64,000 nucleotides of DNA, from contig NC_079885.1 in the NCBI RefSeq assembly GCF_029227915.1, forward strand, positions 11,731,001 through 11,795,000, in the 5' to 3' direction. A program made the position numbers and the translations under genes. Positions 11,239 to 21,883 of the stretch are shown here, one piece after another (the stretch's first letter is position 1; every line of letters begins with the position of its first letter). Under the pieces are notes generated by a model. That model was given only the letters and a program-made list of their open reading frames with translations. It searched no databases and was not told the origin of the DNA. Source of the stretch: Hydractinia symbiolongicarpus. Its lineage: Eukaryota; Cnidaria; Hydrozoa; Anthoathecata; Hydractiniidae.

Positions 11239-11371
11239 AGCTGACAGTGGGTCGGATGCAGCTCACAGTGGATAGAAGGGTCGGACACAGTTTACAGTGG
11301 GGAGCAGAGCCGCATACAGCTTGCACTGGTGAACAGGGTCGGATACAGGTCACGGTGGAGAGCAGGGTACA
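11239..11371 (+). repeat. 29-bp minisatellite, left copy
   Basis: About four to five imperfect units of 29 bp of the form gctcacagtggagagcag followed by ggtcggataca; the last unit is shortened. GC content is well above the surroundings. The mirror array in the right arm has several point differences. Open frames across it are a consequence of the unit sequence and are not counted as genes. Confidence 0.8.
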
Positions 11372-11469
11372 GCTTAAAGATGAAGCCATAGACGCAGATA
11401 CGGCCATAGGGAAGGCTTACATTAAAATGTGCCATCTAAATCATGCATCAGATTCCTGTATATGATTCC

Positions 11470-12060
11470 GATAATCTTGAGTAGCGCTGGAAGCATTATG
11501 AAGCAGTGCAAATGTTGTGTCTTTGAAAAGACAATGTAAATAGGCTAGGAATGCCACCGTAATAGGCTAACAACGCCCCAAGTAAGATGTTTAACGTTGG
11601 TGTAACTCTCCATCTTTGCACTTATGAATACCATTATGTAATAACCAGACCACTCAAAGAGTTCAAGAAATTGCACCTACCTGGTTCTGACTATGGGCTA
11701 ACAATGAACTAACAATATATTGTGCATAATTTACACAACTTACGGAGTTTTCAACAAGTTCTTACTTCAATATCTCAAAAAAAGAGTGATGCTTTAGTCA
11801 TAGGGATATTTCTGTGATGGACGTACCTTTAAAGGTAAAATGTTGCTCTTTTTTCTTTAAAGAAGACGTTGAATTTTCGAAAACTCTCATAAATAAAAAA
11901 AATTAACAAAACCAAAAAGAGAATTTTGGTGAGAACCAATTTCTTGCGTAATGAACAACTCGGTGATTATCACAAAGTTTTCAAAAAGTTAAGACTCTCA
12001 GACAGGGATTACTTTCAGGTGTACTTAAATTTTATTTTCAGAATTTTAATATTTCTATTT
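11470..12060. other. Non-coding arm sequence before the Harbinger remnant
   Basis: No gene recognised. Contains simple AT-rich sequence and several near-identical segments with the mirror around 43.3-43.9 kb. Confidence 0.4.
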
Positions 12061-12079
12061 TACTATATCGATGGACATT

Positions 12080-12440
12080 GACGAAACAGTAAAGAAACTT
12101 GCATCCTGATTTCAAGTACTTACAGATGTCACCGAATAGATTTGAATATCTTCTTTCTTTTGTTAGACTGCATATATCCAAAGAATACACCCAATTAAGA
12201 AAATTTGTTTCTGTCGAAGAGCGCTTGGTTATGGCATTACGTTTTCTGGCAAGTGTTATTTTTCTTGCATAGTCAACATTGTCATCAATCGTATCAGAAA
12301 CTTGTCTTGCCATTATGAAAACCTTCAAAATGATTCCTTACGTTATCCTTCTTCCGTAGACGATTGGATGAACATTACAAACTCGTTTGAAGAATTGTTT
12401 AGCTCATATAAACAGGGCAATTTGTGAACGCCTATTCTAT
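12080..12440 (+). pseudogene. PIF/Harbinger transposase remnant (HARBI1-like), left copy
   Basis: The plus strand encodes a decayed N-terminal part of a PIF/Harbinger-type nuclease: LQMSPNRFEYLL, then LRLHISKEY-like and VEERLVMALRFLAS, the pattern found ahead of the DDE domain in HARBI1-like proteins. After that the copy has lost about 20 nt relative to the mirror, shifting the frame, and stops follow. No catalytic DDE region is present. The mirror copy (42954-43262) is less damaged. Fossil of a DNA transposon; no terminal repeats identified. Confidence 0.7.
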
Positions 12441-13360
12441 TGATTTTTTGCCTAAATGAACAACGCTTTAAGGAATGCAAATATAATGACGTAATTCGTT
12501 AAATTAGAATCTCGTTTGCCAAATGACATATTAAGAAAGTGTTTATTACTGACGGTTTTAATCTAAGAAGATTAAACTAGGCTCTTGAAATTGAGTCATC
12601 TTATATAGACGCCGAGCGCTTAATTAATCCTCCCTCTTACTGCTAGTTTGGAAAGTTGCCTAATTAGTAGTGCACGCTTACTTACCATTTCCCCTGACTA
12701 AACAATGACCTTAAATAAAATGAGTTATCGCAATTTCGGCACTTTTTTGCGTGACATACAGACAGACAACGAAGAGATTAAAATTCCAAAATAACTTTTT
12801 ATTTGTGTGACTACGCTTTGTCACTTTTCTACGAAAACAACCAAATTATTTATAAAATTCACTTCCAGGCTCCTATGCTCATTTTAAAATATAGCTAAAC
12901 GCGAATTTCCTTTTTTGTATTATCAGTTTCGAAACTTACTTTCGTTGCTTAGTTACACGAAAAAAATATTAAAGAAATAAAGAAATGGCAATGCTATATC
13001 CCTGACGTTAAACTGTGGTTATCAATCACCGTTTTTTGTAAAAGCATAACATCTCTATGGTGATAGAAAAATAAAATAAATAGGTAGGTATAATTAAAAA
13101 AAAAAACTCAATAAAGAAATATATTGTAACATAGGGCGATACTATTAAACAGACGCCATGTTTTTATCAAGTAAATGGTTGCCATCTTACTATCAGAAAC
13201 CTAAAAGGAGTTGGAGACGAAGTCCCTGTTTAAATGGCTATTTCTAGACGAAACGTGTGAAATTACCACAGGTCTAAGATAACGATTTCCACGAATTTAT
13301 AAAAACAATTACACGAATTTCAGGTTTAGTTTTCTACACCGCGCAAGAACAAATGCAAAA
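12441..13360. other. Non-coding arm sequence
   Basis: No gene seen. The segment 12810-12965 (gtcacttttctacgaaaac ... gttgcttagttacacgaaa) has a weakly similar partner at 14335-14470, so the stretch includes an old local duplication. Confidence 0.4.
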
Positions 13361-13425
13361 CTAGTTATAACTGGTTATAACTAGTTATAATTAGTTATAA
13401 CTGGTTATAACTAGTTATAATTAGT
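13361..13425 (+). repeat. 10-bp tandem repeat CTAGTTATAA
   Basis: Six and a half units of CTAGTTATAA / CTGGTTATAA / TTAGTTATAA. The unit is nearly self-complementary (AGTTATAACT), so the array can form many small hairpins. The mirror array lies at about 41963-42030 with slightly different unit variants. Confidence 0.9.
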
Positions 13426-14886
13426 CATGCCATAATTTAAACAAGTTTAAAAACGTTTTTAAAGCTTTAAATGGTTTTATATTCGGGTAGAAGAAAAATA
13501 AGATAAATACAAAAGTGCTTATATTTTCACTTATATTGTTACGTAAGAAAACGTCGCAGCGGCGGCGCACACTCTATTTCGCATTATTTTTAGCCCACAG
13601 TATTTCATTAAATTTCTACCAGTAAACTAAAAAACGGACTCTTGTTGTTGTTGTAAACAAATCATATACAGGATTTAATTAATGCAAACAGTTAAGAAAA
13701 CTCCAGGTCGGATATGGTTTTATGCTTAAAACCCCCAGAAAAAACCGGGAACTAAAAAACTGATTGGCACTTGTAGTAGACAGCGTCACCAGTCGTTCAA
13801 CGGGTTCAAATTTAAACTGAAAACAATAAGAGAGGTTTGTAGAAGTCTTGTGGTTTAAGTTTGGTAATATTTTTGTCTCGTTTCGTGGAAGTCCCACGCA
13901 CGTCATTCTTAAGCATAATTGTACATTCCCTCTTCAAATAGTTTACATCTGTTAAATAAACAGACACTCGAAACAATAGAATTTTTAAGAATAACATCTG
14001 GGAAGGGACTTACCTTGTATTGACAAATTCTGAAATAGAAGACGTATGAAAATATTCTCACAGAAAGCTGGCAAAGGTGCTGTGTGCATAGTAAATTGGT
14101 AAGATGTAAGATTTTTCTTTAATTGTAATATGTGAAGAGTGCTAAGCATTTAGGTGTAATAAACGCCTTTGACTTTTCAACATTTTGCGAAGTAAGGAAA
14201 TGGCTACTAATTTTGCGTGTGAAACTGACGGCGACGAGATTAATTCGGAGATTAATAACCTGCAACTAAATTTAAGTTTTTTCTTACATTTAGACGGTCC
14301 GTTTAAACTTCCGTGTATTTTAGCGTTTATTGTGTGACGCTTTGTGACTTTTCTACGAAAACCCAATCAATTATTTATAAAATGTCGCATCCACACTCCT
14401 TTTCTAAGAGCAAACACGAACTCTCTTTTCAAATATCTCAGTTATTTCTTTGTTTACCTACACGAGAAATACAAACTATATAAGAACATATGACTGCAGA
14501 GGTCCGAAACTTTAGAACATGTTAAATATGTTAAGACTTTGTTTATATCAAGAAGTACTAAAAGGCTCTTTAAAGTATTGAGACTTCAAATTGAATAAGT
14601 TAAGCACATTCGGAGTACTTTTAAAAAACGTGTATAGTTTGTTCTTATAAAAGCATCAGAATAGCCTCGTTTTCGTAATAACTATCTTCTTCTAATCTAA
14701 ATAAAATCTAAGCAGAATATATTGCTCTAAAAACATCAGTTTAGTCATGTTAATTTGATATTTTATCTGAATATCCTTATTTGAAGAGCATAGAATGATA
14801 AGGACAAATTATAAAATTTGGCGTCAAAATTCGGGAAAGGTGTATTAAAGCGGAAACAACCTTATTTGCGTTATTTCTCTTTCAAA
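13426..14886. other. Non-coding arm sequence
   Basis: No gene recognised. It includes the partner of the 12.8-kb duplicated segment and AT-rich DNA. A frame at 13679-13997 is open in parts of both arms but its predicted products differ by substitutions, a deletion and frame changes, as expected of neutral sequence. Confidence 0.4.
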
Positions 14887-15336
14887 TCTCTTTAATAATA
14901 ACCGTATTTTGTCTGTCTGTCCGTGAAAAAAACGTCGTGCTACGGAAACACAAAATGCGTTATATAAAGGACGGGCGACCCCATGGATTTTTCCACGGGT
15001 GACCCGTTATCTCCTTAATAATAGCCGTATTATGTCTGTGTGTCCGCGAGAGCTGCGTCCCGTAACGGAATCACGAAATTTTTATAATGTGCACCAATAC
15101 CAAATGCGATATATCTTTTGTCCACTTTTTTGCGACGGGTCAATTTAAAGGACGGGCGAACCCGTGGATTTTTCCACGGGCTAACGACTAGTCTATATTA
15201 TAATACCCGTATACGTCTTTCTGTCTGTCTGTCTGTCACGCAAAATTGTAGGTTAGCTGCGCAAGTAGCGAGACGCACGCAATGCGGTATAAAAAGGAGG
15301 GGTAAACCCATGGATTTTCCACGGGCTAACGACTAG
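14887..15336 (+). mobile_element. Tandem Helitron-like non-autonomous elements (three units)
   Basis: Three related units in tandem, starting A|TCTCTTTAATAATAACCG (14887), A|TCTCCTTAATAATAGCCG (15010) and CTAG|TCTATATTATAATACC (15192). Each has a tgtctgtctgtc-type tract and a conserved hairpin CCCGTGG-atttttt-CCACGGG near its end; units two and three end ctaacgaCTAG followed by T (15191 and 15336). A 5' TC, a hairpin about 10 nt before a 3' CTAG and insertion between A and T are the terminal features of Helitrons. No coding capacity. The frame at 15118-15336 is made by the repeat. The first unit has a divergent end without CTAG. Confidence 0.6.
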
Positions 15337-15904
15337 TAGTATCAAAAAGCGAAAAAAAGGGCTGTAGACAAGGTTGTCATTTAAGTTCCCTATCAAGTAG
15401 TACTTCCTATGTAGGGATGCATTACTTTCGCTAATCTAGAGACTTTTAAATGCAAGATTCCATCCAAGGCCACAACTCCGTTCTACGGAAACAATAGTAG
15501 CTTTCCTATTTAAAACTTTTCTTTGACCCTTGCACGACGTTCTCTTAAGTAGAAATTCCCGAATATTTAATTTTATCTGTTTGACAAAGGGGAATTACAA
15601 AAAATTAGATCACAAGTTTCCCTCGACATCACATATACAAACAGCCAAGGGGAATTCCCAAAGCTACATTTTTTTTCTTTAAAGCATTGTAATGAGGAAT
15701 GAAGAATATTTACCCAATGCTGCCCAAAAACATTTTAGATTCTTTTGATTTAATTACACAAAAACTGAAAACTGTGTGCTGCTAATTAACGTGAACGGAA
15801 AAACGCGCCTTGAATAAAAGGGGTGTGCAATCGACTATAACTTCTGAATTTAGTGACTTACACGAAAGTCTATTCAGGTGGTGGGAAAATTGTTATCATT
15901 ACCA
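15337..15904. other. Non-coding arm sequence
   Basis: No gene seen. Contains two similar caaggggaattccc / caaaggggaattaca segments about 70 nt apart. Confidence 0.4.
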
Positions 15905-15906
15905 TA

Positions 15907-16419
15907 TTTTCTCCAATGAACGCCCCTCTTTTTTAAACGCCCCTATCTAATGAACGCCCCATTTAAAACTAAAAAATATAAAAAACGCCCCTCTCTATTC
16001 AACGCCTCTGTCAGATCTCTTTGGTGGAGAGCCTCCCTCACTTTGAATATATTTGTGTGTAGTGAACTAGGTAATAGTTGAAACTTTATGTTTGAGAAAG
16101 AAAACTTAATATTCAGTCCGATCGTAATTCTTTTCCCGGGATCCAACAGCCTCTAATTGCGTTTTGGGAGGGGGAGGAGTAGTGTTTATTAGAAAATTCA
16201 TTTGAAGCAACTGATTCGACCGTTAAAACTGCCAATATTGAACAGAGTTTAATTGACTTTGATGAAGAAGAAGATGACCTTGTAAATATCGAGGATATAA
16301 AAGAATATCTCACATACCAAAAAAAACATTTTATAAATAAACGCCTCTCTGTAATAAACGCCCCCCTCTAAAAAATTTTATCATTTTTTTATAAACTCCC
16401 AAGGCGTTTATTGGAGAAA
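15907..16419 (+). mobile_element. TA-flanked DNA transposon remnant with ~17-bp inverted ends
   Basis: The ends TTTTCTCCAATGAACGCC and GGCGTTTATTGGAGAAA are inverted repeats, each flanked by TA (15905-15906 and 16420-16421), as for Tc1/mariner/pogo-type insertions. Several sub-terminal copies of the aacgcccctct motif follow in both ends. The plus-strand interior (about 16150-16320) encodes NSFPGIQQPL, an interruption, then an acidic tail FDEEEDDLVNIEDIKEYL, which could be the C-terminal end of the parent transposase (pogo/Tigger-like proteins have acidic tails); that assignment is tentative. Too short to be autonomous. Confidence 0.6.
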
Positions 16420-16421
16420 TA

Positions 16422-17766
16422 TAACTTGTGCTTCAGAGTATATATTAGCCACGTGTTATCTATGTTATACACGATAATAAACTTGTTCCAATAATTAAAA
16501 TTATGCTGTTGAAAGCTCATAAACAGGATTTTTGTGTGCTGACATGTTCTAGAATTCGATTGTTTGAAGTAAAAAATTTTTAAAAAAACTTATTTACCTA
16601 GATTAGTGTCGAATATGTCATATGATGTTAAGTACCTGTCACTGATCGTGTTACTTCACAAATATTTGCGTCGTAGATGAAATGTTTCGGGAAGAAAAAG
16701 CCAGTTTACCTATGTATGCAATTAAAATGGGATTTTGAAGGTAATCTGTTTATCAGCTTTCAACGGTATAATTTTTTAACACGTAACACTGGAATTTTAA
16801 AATTCTAAATTTCGCAAATAGCACATTGCTGACGTCATTGCTACCTCAATTCCAAGGCCTCTTACATCTTTTCACGTTTTTTCATATTCCACGACCTGGT
16901 GTAAGAAATATTTAAGAAACCCCTCGAGGTTAGATATCATCAACACTTAAGAGCACTGCACTTTGAATTAGGCTTACATTCTAAAGCCTAACATTTTTCT
17001 AAAACGACTGCAACTTTTTTTTTAACTCCATTCTTCATTTTAACTTCGTTGCTAAGAAACTAGTTTTTTAGGTCTCTATTTTAGAATGGGGGAAGGGGTG
17101 TTGTGTATTTTATAAGTTTTATAATTAATAAAAAATTGATTATATTTTTTTGGATTTTCTTTTTTATGTACGAGCATGTTCGAAATCTCTAATTAGACAA
17201 ACTGTGCACAAACTCCACTTTTTAGTAACGAGAATGAAACTCTTTAAAGCGTCTATAATACATCCCCTATAAAAATGCTCCGTGTTTTAAAGAAGTTTTG
17301 TTAACGATTTTAATTGGGTGGAACAAATCTGTGACAAAATAAAGTGATTTCATTAGTTGGGAAATTTATTGCATGCCAATTCAAATTTACCGTGACGAGT
17401 GCTTTGTTATAAATTATTCCTCAGCAAAGTCACAGGCAATCAACGTTGTCTATTATTGTTGTCCATTTCGTTTAAAAGTTTTAATTGATTGTTTGTGTTT
17501 TTCACAATAAATTGACAACAAATCATTTTGTGGTAAGAAAATCTTTTACAGGGTCTGGAAACTAAAAATGAGGTAACATGGTGTCTAAGTCAAAACCATC
17601 CAAAACTTTGAAATTTACCACAGCGTGTTTGTTACTACAAATAACTAAAGGTGGAGCCGGGTTTTTCTAAGTTAACTCTAAAATAGGAAAGGGTTTCTGA
17701 GCTAAATGAATGTAGTTCATAATGCATTTTTCTTTTGTCGTTTCAGGCAACAAAAAACCGTAAAAC
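16422..17766. promoter_or_regulatory. Upstream region and 5'-UTR intron end of gene A
   Basis: No coding sequence. It ends with a polypyrimidine tract and splice acceptor (cttttgtcgtttcag, AG at 17745-17746) 20 nt before the start of gene A, so the transcript's first exon lies further upstream. I could not place the promoter or the donor. Confidence 0.5.
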
Positions 17767-18843
17767 ATGGGTTTAAAGGAAGATCTCCTACGCATTGGCG
17801 AAGGTGAGAAACAAATGAGAGAGATATATCAGAAGTTGGTGCAAGCAATTTCACGGTGCGAAGAAAACAAGGCAAGGCTTGGGAGCAAGGACTTTTACGA
17901 CAAAATGGGTGATTTCTTTTATTCGGGAAATAAAGACAGACTAAAGGCGTTCGAAAAATCCATCGGAGAGTTAATTGATTTATTTAAACAATCAAAAGAT
18001 TTCGCAAATGAAAATCAAACAACTCTAGGCTGCGTCAAAAACCTGGTCATGACATTTGAAGAATTGAGTCACATGTTTAGTGAAATGATTCCAAACATCG
18101 AACTGCGAATAGCAATGCCTGACCTTTTCGAAAAATCAAGCACTCCTCCGTTGGTGTTTATGATCGGAACTTTTGTGGGAATTATAGGCGCAGCCATTTT
18201 AGTCATAACTGGAGTTTTAACCGGTCTGGGTGCAATCGCTGCATTTGCGATATTAGAAGGCATTCTGATGGTCATAACAGGTATAATGCGAGGTTATGAA
18301 CGAAAGAAAGGCTTCGAAGATGGAAAAGAAGCATACGACAAAAACAAGAAAAAGATGTACGACGAGTTATACACACCGTTGAAAGAATTATCCCGACAGT
18401 TAAATCAGTGGTTTAGCGCTGTCGCGACCGAGTTAAAAGGGGCTGGATTGGAGGACATTAACGTTGACGATAAACCAGCGTTAGTTCATGTTCTTCAACA
18501 ATATGCTGAGAAAGTAAGAGATTTTAAGAATTCTTACACTTTTGTTGTCCGTCTTGTGAAAAACGCGCAAATGGATATCAATGAAGCAATGGATAACTTG
18601 GAAATTAAAGCCGAAAATCGAAAATGCTTGAAGTTATGGTATTACTACGTTGAATGCAAGGAAAAGATCGACGATATTGCAAAGTCTGTTGGATTAACGG
18701 AAAAAGAAAAGTGCGAGTATACCGTCTTACTGATGCTTAAAGATGGCAAATCATCAGCAGCTATTGCCAAAGCAACAGGAATCGCCGAAAAAATAATCGA
18801 GGAGAAGCGAATAAAAATTCAAAGTATATCAGAAGGCGGATAA
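17767..18843 (+). CDS. Gene A: 358-aa helical protein with central hydrophobic hairpin and HTH-like tail
   Basis: I do not recognise the family. Visible layout: charged, helical residues 1-125 with DKMGDFF at 45-51, LGCVKNLVMTFEELSHMF at 87-104; two hydrophobic segments at about 128-153 and 155-174 joined by a glycine turn (TGVLTGLG), which form a membrane-capable hairpin; GIMRGYERKKGFEDGKEAYD at 172-191; a long helical part with PLKELSRQLNQWF at 204-216; LKLWYYY at 288-294; and a tail at 300-350 (IDDIAKSVGLTEKEK...LLMLKDGKSSAAIAKATGIAEKIIEEKR) that reads like a LuxR/sigma-region-4-type helix-turn-helix. There is no signal peptide. The start is the first ATG after a splice acceptor 20 nt upstream. 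The coding region is intron-free. Only three residues differ from the mirror copy, against more change in the flanks, which suggests selection. The layout recalls ApoL-like and ClyA/HBL-type alpha-helical membrane proteins, but sequence support is lacking. Confidence 0.75.
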   Translation: MGLKEDLLRIGEGEKQMREIYQKLVQAISRCEENKARLGSKDFYDKMGDFFYSGNKDRLKAFEKSIGELIDLFKQSKDFANENQTTLGCVKNLVMTFEELSHMFSEMIPNIELRIAMPDLFEKSSTPPLVFMIGTFVGIIGAAILVITGVLTGLGAIAAFAILEGILMVITGIMRGYERKKGFEDGKEAYDKNKKKMYDELYTPLKELSRQLNQWFSAVATELKGAGLEDINVDDKPALVHVLQQYAEKVRDFKNSYTFVVRLVKNAQMDINEAMDNLEIKAENRKCLKLWYYYVECKEKIDDIAKSVGLTEKEKCEYTVLLMLKDGKSSAAIAKATGIAEKIIEEKRIKIQSISEGG

Positions 18844-19880
18844 ATCATTTTTAAGGGAACTAAAGTGTTATTGTGCAACCTTGATGTCTTTATGAGCTTA
18901 TTTTTATATCCTACTGCATTTTTCACTTACCTTGCTTAATTTATATATGGGCATGAAATCTTCTTTCGCTGAAAAAAAGATTTTTTGTATTATCGCGGCA
19001 ACATTTCCCGATATGTATCTTTGTCTTCCTATAAACGACACAACATTGCCATAATTATTTTCTGTAAAAACCATTGTGGTCCAAGAGTTTCTTTGAAAAT
19101 AGTATGAAATTATGTAAACAACAGCAATATGTTCTAACAACATACTTAGTGTGTCTCCGCTCTTTCCCATTTTATTGGACCTCTTAGGTCTTTTAAAGTA
19201 GTTTGCACAAGAAATTAATAAACAGAAGTAGTTGGGGTCTCTTCGTAAGGATCGAGGCAGCTAGGAACGAATCTAATCCCTAAAGAGCCCATTGTATTAA
19301 ACACTCAAGATTATTTAAAATTAACGTGTTTCAAGCGTGTGGTGGTTGGGACCAGTAATTACAGAAAATACTTTCATTCATACATCTAATTAAGTTATGA
19401 AGCTCCAAGCAACGTAATTCTTTATTTGTGTCCTGTCCTTTTGTAGTTGTTGTCTTTTCTCATTTAGGATTCGATTTCTACTTGCTTTTACAATATTATT
19501 TTGCTATATTTTAAAACGATGTTTGTTTTTCGTTTCTTTGTTTGTTATCCAATCAATTGTTATTTCTTATTTCTTTCATTTTTAACAGAGGAATGTAACC
19601 AGCTATTCATTTTGTAGCTACCTTTTTATACTTTCGTCTTTCCCAACATGGTCTTCATGTTTAGGATTAAAAATTTTCTCAAAATACTTAGGTTTAATTA
19701 TAATAAAAATAGTTTGTATTGTGCATTTGTTTCTTGCTTTGGAGCGCTTTTTTCAAAATTTTCACAAAGACATAACTCCTGCAATATACAGCTTTACCGT
19801 TTAAAATGTAAAATACTGAAATTTATGAGGAACCATATGTTTCAATCTCTTTTTAGTTCAACCACTATTAGAACAGAAAG
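18844..19880. other. Spacer between genes A and B, including the 5'-UTR intron end of B
   Basis: Contains the 3' UTR of A and, at 19855-19856, a splice acceptor (aatctctttttag) 24 nt before gene B. The frame at 18904-19170 on the minus strand is open in both arms but accumulates mainly amino-acid-changing differences and a frameshift, so it is not counted as a gene. Confidence 0.5.
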
Positions 19881-20963
19881 ATGGAGTTCAAAGAGGATCT
19901 CAAAAAACTTCAGAAAGGCCGAAACGAGATGATGAAAATCCATCAGGATGTTTCACAAAGTATCACAAGATGCATGGAGAACAAAAGCAAACTTGACGAC
20001 AGTGATCTTTTTGATGTCATGGGCGATGTTTATTATCCATATAATGGGAAAAGATTAAGAGCATTTAAGTGTTCTATTGATGATTTGACCAACGTGTTGA
20101 GAAAAATCAAATGTTTAGCATACGAAAATCAAGAGACGCTGGGGTGCGTCGAAAACTTAATCATGACATTTGAAGAGTTGAGTCGCATGTTTCGTGACAT
20201 GATCCCAACTCTTGAATTACAAATCGTTTTGCCTAAAATATTTCAATCATCGGACATTGCCCCCGCCTTTTTTCTCGCGTTTACAGGAATAGCTACAGTG
20301 GGCTTTGGTGTTGCTGTGATCGGTGGGTTTCTTACCGTTTCTTACCGGGTACGTTTGGCCCTTTTCGCATTCGCCGAAGCTCTTTTGGCTATTGTTGGAG
20401 GCGTGATACGCGGAGCTGAAAGAAGGGACATGTTCGAAAATGGTAGACGCGATTATGATAAGAAAAGAAGATGCATGGAGAGGGAAGTGTATTCACCACT
20501 GAAGAAGTTATCTGTCGATTTAAATGAATGGTTTGTTTCAGTGGCTGGAAAGCTACAAGCATCTGGCTTAAAAGGTGTAAGTGCAAAAAACAAGCCTGGT
20601 ATGGTAAAAACACTTCAAGCTTATTCAAGCAAAGTCAAGGACACCAGCAGCAAATACCATTTATTGTTGAAATTGATTACGAATAAAAAATACAACCTCG
20701 ATCAAGCAATGGATATTTTGGAAATTAAAATGGACGATCGAAAATGCATGAAATTATGGTACTATTACATGGAACGTCACCATTCTATTGACAAATTAGC
20801 ACGTGATGTGGGATTGACCAATCAAGAGAAGAACTACTACACTGTTTTATTGATGCTTAAAGATGGAAGAAGCGCGGCAGCTATTGCGAAGAAGACGAAA
20901 CTTCCGGAAGCCGAAATCGAAGAAAAGAGGTGTATGCTTGCGAGGATAAGGTGTGGCGCTTGA
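19881..20963 (+). CDS. Gene B: 360-aa paralogue of A, with an altered hydrophobic hairpin
   Basis: Same family and layout as gene A: MEFKEDLKKLQKG, GCVENLIMTFEELSRMF, hydrophobic segments at about 128-151 and 158-173, GGVIRGAERRDMFENGRRDYD, LNEWF, the invariant block LKLWYYY/MKLWYYY with DRKCMKLWYYYMERH, and an HTH-like tail with GLTNQEKNYYTVLLMLKDGRSAAAIAKKTKL. A splice acceptor lies 24 nt before the ATG. In the hairpin the sequence tttcttaccg is tandemly repeated, so the loop reads TVSYRVR instead of TAGVG in the mirror copy; net effect is two extra residues including two arginines, frame kept. About ten further residues differ from the mirror copy, more than in gene A. Function unknown; if the hairpin inserts in membranes, this copy may be impaired. 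Confidence 0.75.
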   Translation: MEFKEDLKKLQKGRNEMMKIHQDVSQSITRCMENKSKLDDSDLFDVMGDVYYPYNGKRLRAFKCSIDDLTNVLRKIKCLAYENQETLGCVENLIMTFEELSRMFRDMIPTLELQIVLPKIFQSSDIAPAFFLAFTGIATVGFGVAVIGGFLTVSYRVRLALFAFAEALLAIVGGVIRGAERRDMFENGRRDYDKKRRCMEREVYSPLKKLSVDLNEWFVSVAGKLQASGLKGVSAKNKPGMVKTLQAYSSKVKDTSSKYHLLLKLITNKKYNLDQAMDILEIKMDDRKCMKLWYYYMERHHSIDKLARDVGLTNQEKNYYTVLLMLKDGRSAAAIAKKTKLPEAEIEEKRCMLARIRCGA

Positions 20964-21883
20964 AATAGTTGAAAGCAAACTTTGCCTAGAGTTTATGCGT
21001 CAAAAATTGCTTACAAAAACCTTTTTAACTGTGAAAGAAATATGGAAGCAATTAACTTTGTTTAGTAATGCTTAAGATATTTTTGACGACTGATTTAGAT
21101 GAGATCATATCAAAGCTATAGTCTCTCTTCGAAACGGCAAAGCTTTGCGAGTGCTATATTTAAAACTTAAACTTAAAACCATCCTGGATACGAATGATCA
21201 ATGTTTCTCTTATAGTTGACTTGTTCTTTGCCCTTCGCATCAAAGGTTCGTCTGTTACTGCAAGTAGCTAGCATTGTGTGAAATCTTAAGATTTTTTAAA
21301 TTCAAATTTGCCAGCAACTTTATCTTTTCTTTCTTTTATGCAAGGTGTTATGTAAAATTTTTATTATAAAGTGCTTAACTTTTTACCCTGTGTTTAATAT
21401 TTGTTGGTAGGGTATGTGATCGAATTTAAGCTTTTTGTGTTGCAAAACTACTTTGTTGGGAAAGCGTGGTTATAGCAACACCTAGCTTTTCCTGGATTTA
21501 TTAGTTGTAAAAAACGTACACTTATATAATTATGTGTATAAGTACCATGTAGTGTTAAGAATTTTCTCACCAAAGTAAAAAATTACATGCTCAACATCAT
21601 TTTACTTTGCCAGATAATGGGAGAACGATCTCCCGAAACATCGCCTATTAAAATATCATGTTCAAGAAATGATAAACTTTCCACAGTAATATGAATACTG
21701 AACAGACAAACCGAAATAATATCTTCAATAACACTTTGGTAAGTTTGAAGAAGGTGTTAACATCGATAAACGTTATTTTCTGATTTCATGAATTTTTTTG
21801 CCTGTAAATTATTTTTTATTGTCTGAAATCATAATTGGATGCATATGCTCATGTCATTTTTAGGTTAGTATAGAAATATTATC
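20964..21883. other. Spacer between genes B and C, including the 5'-UTR intron end of C
   Basis: AT-rich, no gene. It ends with the acceptor catgtcatttttag (AG at 21862-21863), 20 nt before gene C, the same spacing as for A. Confidence 0.5.

Noticed and set aside
11247-11465. Open frame over the 29-bp minisatellite
   Set aside because: Its open state follows from the 29-bp repeat; no conserved product between arms.
15118-15336. 72-codon frame in the Helitron-like array
   Set aside because: Made of repeat sequence (tgtctgtc tract and hairpin); the mirror frame is different.
18904-19170. 88-codon minus-strand frame between A and B (mirror 36480-36713)
   Set aside because: Differences between arms are nearly all amino-acid-changing and the mirror copy shifts frame, so it behaves as non-coding DNA.
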